Source of the DNA: Lampris incognitus
Lineage: Eukaryota > Chordata > Actinopteri > Lampriformes > Lampridae
DNA length: 64,000 bases
Assembly (NCBI RefSeq): GCF_029633865.1
Contig: NC_079213.1
Location: 102,324,923-102,388,922, forward strand
Direction: 5' to 3'
The notes beneath the pieces were generated by a model. That model was given only the letters and a program-made list of their open reading frames with translations, ran no database searches and had not been told where the DNA came from. Within the stretch, counting starts at the first letter, position 1, and every line of letters begins with the position of its first letter. Below, piece after piece: positions 61,268 to 64,000 of the stretch. Made by a program: the position numbers and the translations under genes.

Positions 61268-63340
61268 ACATGTCATCTTCTCAAATCTTCTTTCGGTTGC
61301 TCCCGTTAGGGGTCACCACTGTGGATCATCTGTTTCCATCTCTTCCTGTCCTCTGCATCTTCCTCTGTCACACCACCCACCTGCATGTCCTACCACATCT
61401 ATAAACCTCCTTTTTGGCCTTCCTCTTTTCCTCTTGCCTGGCTGCTCAATCTTCAGCATCCTTCTCCCAATATATCCAGCATCTGTCCTCCACACATGTC
61501 CAATCCATCTCAATCTTGCCTCTCTTGTTTTGTCTCCAAACCGTCCAACCAGAGCCGATCCTTGATGTAATCCCACCTCCACCTTGAACCCATCTGTCAC
61601 TCCTACCACACATCTCACTGCTGTCACGCTGCCCACATACATATTCTGCACCACTCTTACATACTTCTCCACCACTCCCGACTACTTCATACAATACTGC
61701 ACCTCCTCTCTTGGCACCCTGTCATATGCTTTCTCTGAATCCACAAAGTAACTCCTTCTGGCCTTCTCTATGCTTCTCCATTAACACTCTCAAAGCAAAC
61801 CTCGCATCTGTAGTGCTCTTTCGTGGCATGAAACCATACTACTGCTCACTAATTGTTACCTCTCCTCTTAACCTAGCTTCTATTACTCTTTCCCATATCT
61901 TCATGCTGTGGCTGATCAACTTTATACCTCTGTAGTTGCTACAGCTCTGCACATCACCCTTATTCTCGAAAATCGGTACCAGTACATTTCCTCTCCAAGA
62001 TTGTGTTAAACAATCTCATTAAAAGCTCCACTGCCATCTCTCCTAAACATCTCCATGTCTGCATAGGTATGAACAACCACCTTTCTACTCGTCTTCCTCT
62101 TCATAGCTGCCCTCACTTCCTTGCACCGCACTTCCTGATTCACTATCCCCACATCATCCAACCTTCTCTCTCTCATTTTTGTCATTCATCAGCCCCTAAA
62201 AGTACTCCTTCCACCTTCTCAACACACTCTCCTTGTTGGTCAGCACATTTCTATCTCTATCCTTTATCATCCTAACCTGCTGCACATCCTTCCCAGCTTG
62301 GTCCCTCTATCTAGCCAATCAGTACAAGTCCTTTTCTCTTTCCTCAGTGTCTAACCTCTCATACAACTCATCATACGCCTTTTCCTTTGCCTTCGTGTCT
62401 TTCTTTGTTTTATGCCACATCTCCTTGTACTCCTGTCTACTTTCTTCATCTCTCTAACTATCCCACTTCTTCACCAACCTCTTCCTCTTTCCTGTATTTC
62501 CTTATTCCCCACCAAGTCTCCTTGTCTTCCTTTCTCTATTCAGACGACACACCAAGTACCTTCCTAGCTGTCTCCCTCACCATTTCTGCAGTAGTTGCCA
62601 GCCATCCAGCAACTCTTCACTACCACCAATGCTTGTCTTAAATCCTCCTTGAACTCCACACAACAGTCTTCCTTCTTAAACTTCTACCATTTGATCCTTA
62701 GCTCTGCCTTCACTCACTTCCTCTTCTTGATCTCCAAAGTCATCCGACACACCACCGTCTGATGTTGCCTAGCTATATTCTCCCATTACCACCTTGCAGT
62801 TTCCAATCTCTTTCAGATTGCACCTCCTGCATAAAATATAGTCCACTTGTGTGCACCTTCCTCCACTCTTATACATCACCGTGTTCCTCCCTCTTCTTGA
62901 AATACATATTCACCACAGCCATCCACATCCTTTTTGCAAAATCCACCAGTCTGTCTTTCCACATTCCTCTAATTGACATCATACCTGCCCATCACCTCCT
63001 TGTCACCTCTGTTCCCTTCACCAACATGCCCATTGAAGTCTGCTCCAATCACCACTCTCTCCTCCTTGGGTACACGTTCCACCACTTCATCCAACTCACT
63101 CCAGAATTATTCTTTCTCTTCCACCTCACACCCAACTTGCAGGGCACATGTGCTGACAACAGTCATCATCAAACCTTTGATTTCCAGCTTCATACTCATC
63201 ACTCTGTCTGACACTATCTTCAGATCCAACACACTCTTGACATACTCTTCCTTCAGGATGACCCCTACCCATTTCTCCTCCCATCTGCCATGGTAGAAGA
63301 GTTTGAACCTACTTCTGAAGCTCTTGGCCTTACTCCGCAA
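61268..63340 (-). mobile_element. RTE-like LINE, second copy, decayed
   Basis: Same family as 1-2510. The 3' end is at 61268 (complement of 'cttctttcggttgctcccgt'). The C-terminal block RGRPKRRFIDVV and GFKVEVGLHQGSA are readable. The endonuclease part at 63100-63340 (SFRSRFKLFYHG, KEEYVKSVLDLKIVSDRVMS) is recognisable. Many small deletions destroy the frame; about 0.5 kb or more of the reverse transcriptase region is missing. Confidence 0.85.
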
Positions 63341-63364
63341 GTGTCCAAATAAATTTTGTTGCAT

Positions 63365-64000
63365 TTAAGAGTAACACAACAGTCGCTTCTCCTATTGGAT
63401 ATATTCAGTTTGGAAAGTAATTGTGAGGGGCAAAGTTTCCTTGTTACAAAGAATTTTTTTCCTTTGTTTTTATGACAATAGACAGTTGTGATACATATAT
63501 TACAATGCATCAAACAGAATTATCTTTTTTTGTCCCCTATTTATAACAGTAAGAATAGTAAAACAGTAGAACAGCAGAAAATGGGGGTGCTGTTTTTTTA
63601 AAATAAAACCATAATCATATACAAGCAAAAACTGAACTTAATGGAAAATTTTTACTTTTTTAACAACTTGGGTCTCATTTGCGTAGTTTTTGCCATTGTG
63701 CATATTGATTATATTATTTTACTCACCGGCTTCATTTTGTAGATTTTGGACACGGGATCACCGCTGGATTCTTTTCAGCGGTGTCTTATGGGACAACGGA
63801 AAATGAGTCTTAAATGTGTCCTTTAAACAAAAAACGCTCTTAGTGTTCCAGTCAGACTATGTCCATGATTGTCCATTATCTATGACTTCTCTATTGTTCT
63901 GGCCAGGTAGTTTATGGATGGTTAACATTACTTACGGTAAGTATAGGCTGCTCAGTCCTGCAAGTTGAACCAGGAAGTAAATCAGCAGTTATCCACCATT
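63365..64000. other. No gene assigned
   Basis: AT-rich sequence. A possible acceptor-like 'cattttgtag' at 63734-63743 precedes a short open stretch, but it does not resemble the next part of SPATA1. Confidence 0.35.

Noticed and set aside
63734-63830. Acceptor-like site and short frame that could be the next spata1 exon; on the minus strand an ATG followed by GTGAGT
   Set aside because: The translation does not resemble the known continuation of SPATA1 after KMKL..E.K, and no partner exon was found for the minus-strand reading.

Overview
This is a vertebrate nuclear window, almost certainly from a ray-finned (teleost) fish. The protein-coding genes are split into short exons with GT-AG introns. 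The spaces between exons are packed with fish-type repeats: tRNA-derived SINEs, Tc1-like DNA transposons, an RTE-like LINE, L1/L2-like LINE fragments, Gypsy LTR retrotransposons and long (ATCT)n, (GT)n and (CA)n arrays. The species cannot be told from the sequence.

Four host genes were assembled by hand from conserved exons. A DNase II family gene (dnase2b-like, +) occupies 4646-9488, with its 5' exons missing to the left. rpf1 (ribosome production factor 1, +) is complete at 26109-33495, with nine exons. gng5 (G-protein gamma-5, -) is complete at 35582-36615, with two coding exons. spata1 (+) has eleven exons at 38854-60907, and its 3' end lies beyond the window. Order and strands match the human chromosome 1p31 block DNASE2B-RPF1-GNG5-SPATA1, so this is an old conserved neighbourhood. 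RPF1 acts in nucleolar 60S assembly, GNG5 in heterotrimeric G-protein signalling, DNase II in acid DNA degradation and SPATA1 in male germ cells. Nothing suggests the genes work together; they are linked by ancestry.

Layout. 1-4440: RTE-like LINE (-), L1 fragment and smaller repeats. 4452-9540: dnase2b exons among microsatellites and SINEs. 9541-13684: LINE fragments and two Tc1/mariner pieces. 13690-23780: a nested retroelement complex. 24020-25200: an older repeat and an L1 fragment carrying small solo-LTR-like insertions. 26109-33495: rpf1, with a near-perfect 1.2-kb palindromic Tc1 derivative in one intron. 35582-38853: gng5 and a repeat-filled divergent intergenic region. 38854-60907: spata1, whose introns hold SINEs, foldback MITEs, a Penelope-like fragment, a complete Gypsy element and a Tc1 element. 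61268-63340: a second, decayed RTE-like LINE (-).

The most unusual thing here is a family of very small LTR-like elements. They have LTRs of about 120-152 bp, an internal region of about 103-117 bp, a primer-binding-site-like motif and a purine-rich tract, and 4-bp target duplications. Their LTRs contain a tRNA-like segment with A-box and B-box (Pol III promoter) motifs. They occur at 42919-43306, as an interrupted complex spanning 13690-23780, and as solo-LTR-like copies near 24358-24541 and 25040-25163. They look like a TRIM (terminal-repeat retrotransposon in miniature) whose LTR carries a tRNA-type promoter, analogous to the plant Cassandra element with its 5S promoter. Two Gypsy elements have inserted into their LTRs. 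Two Gypsy elements (18953-23728 and 51313-55713) have an open gag-pol frame and LTR pairs that read as identical by eye, so they are young and possibly active.
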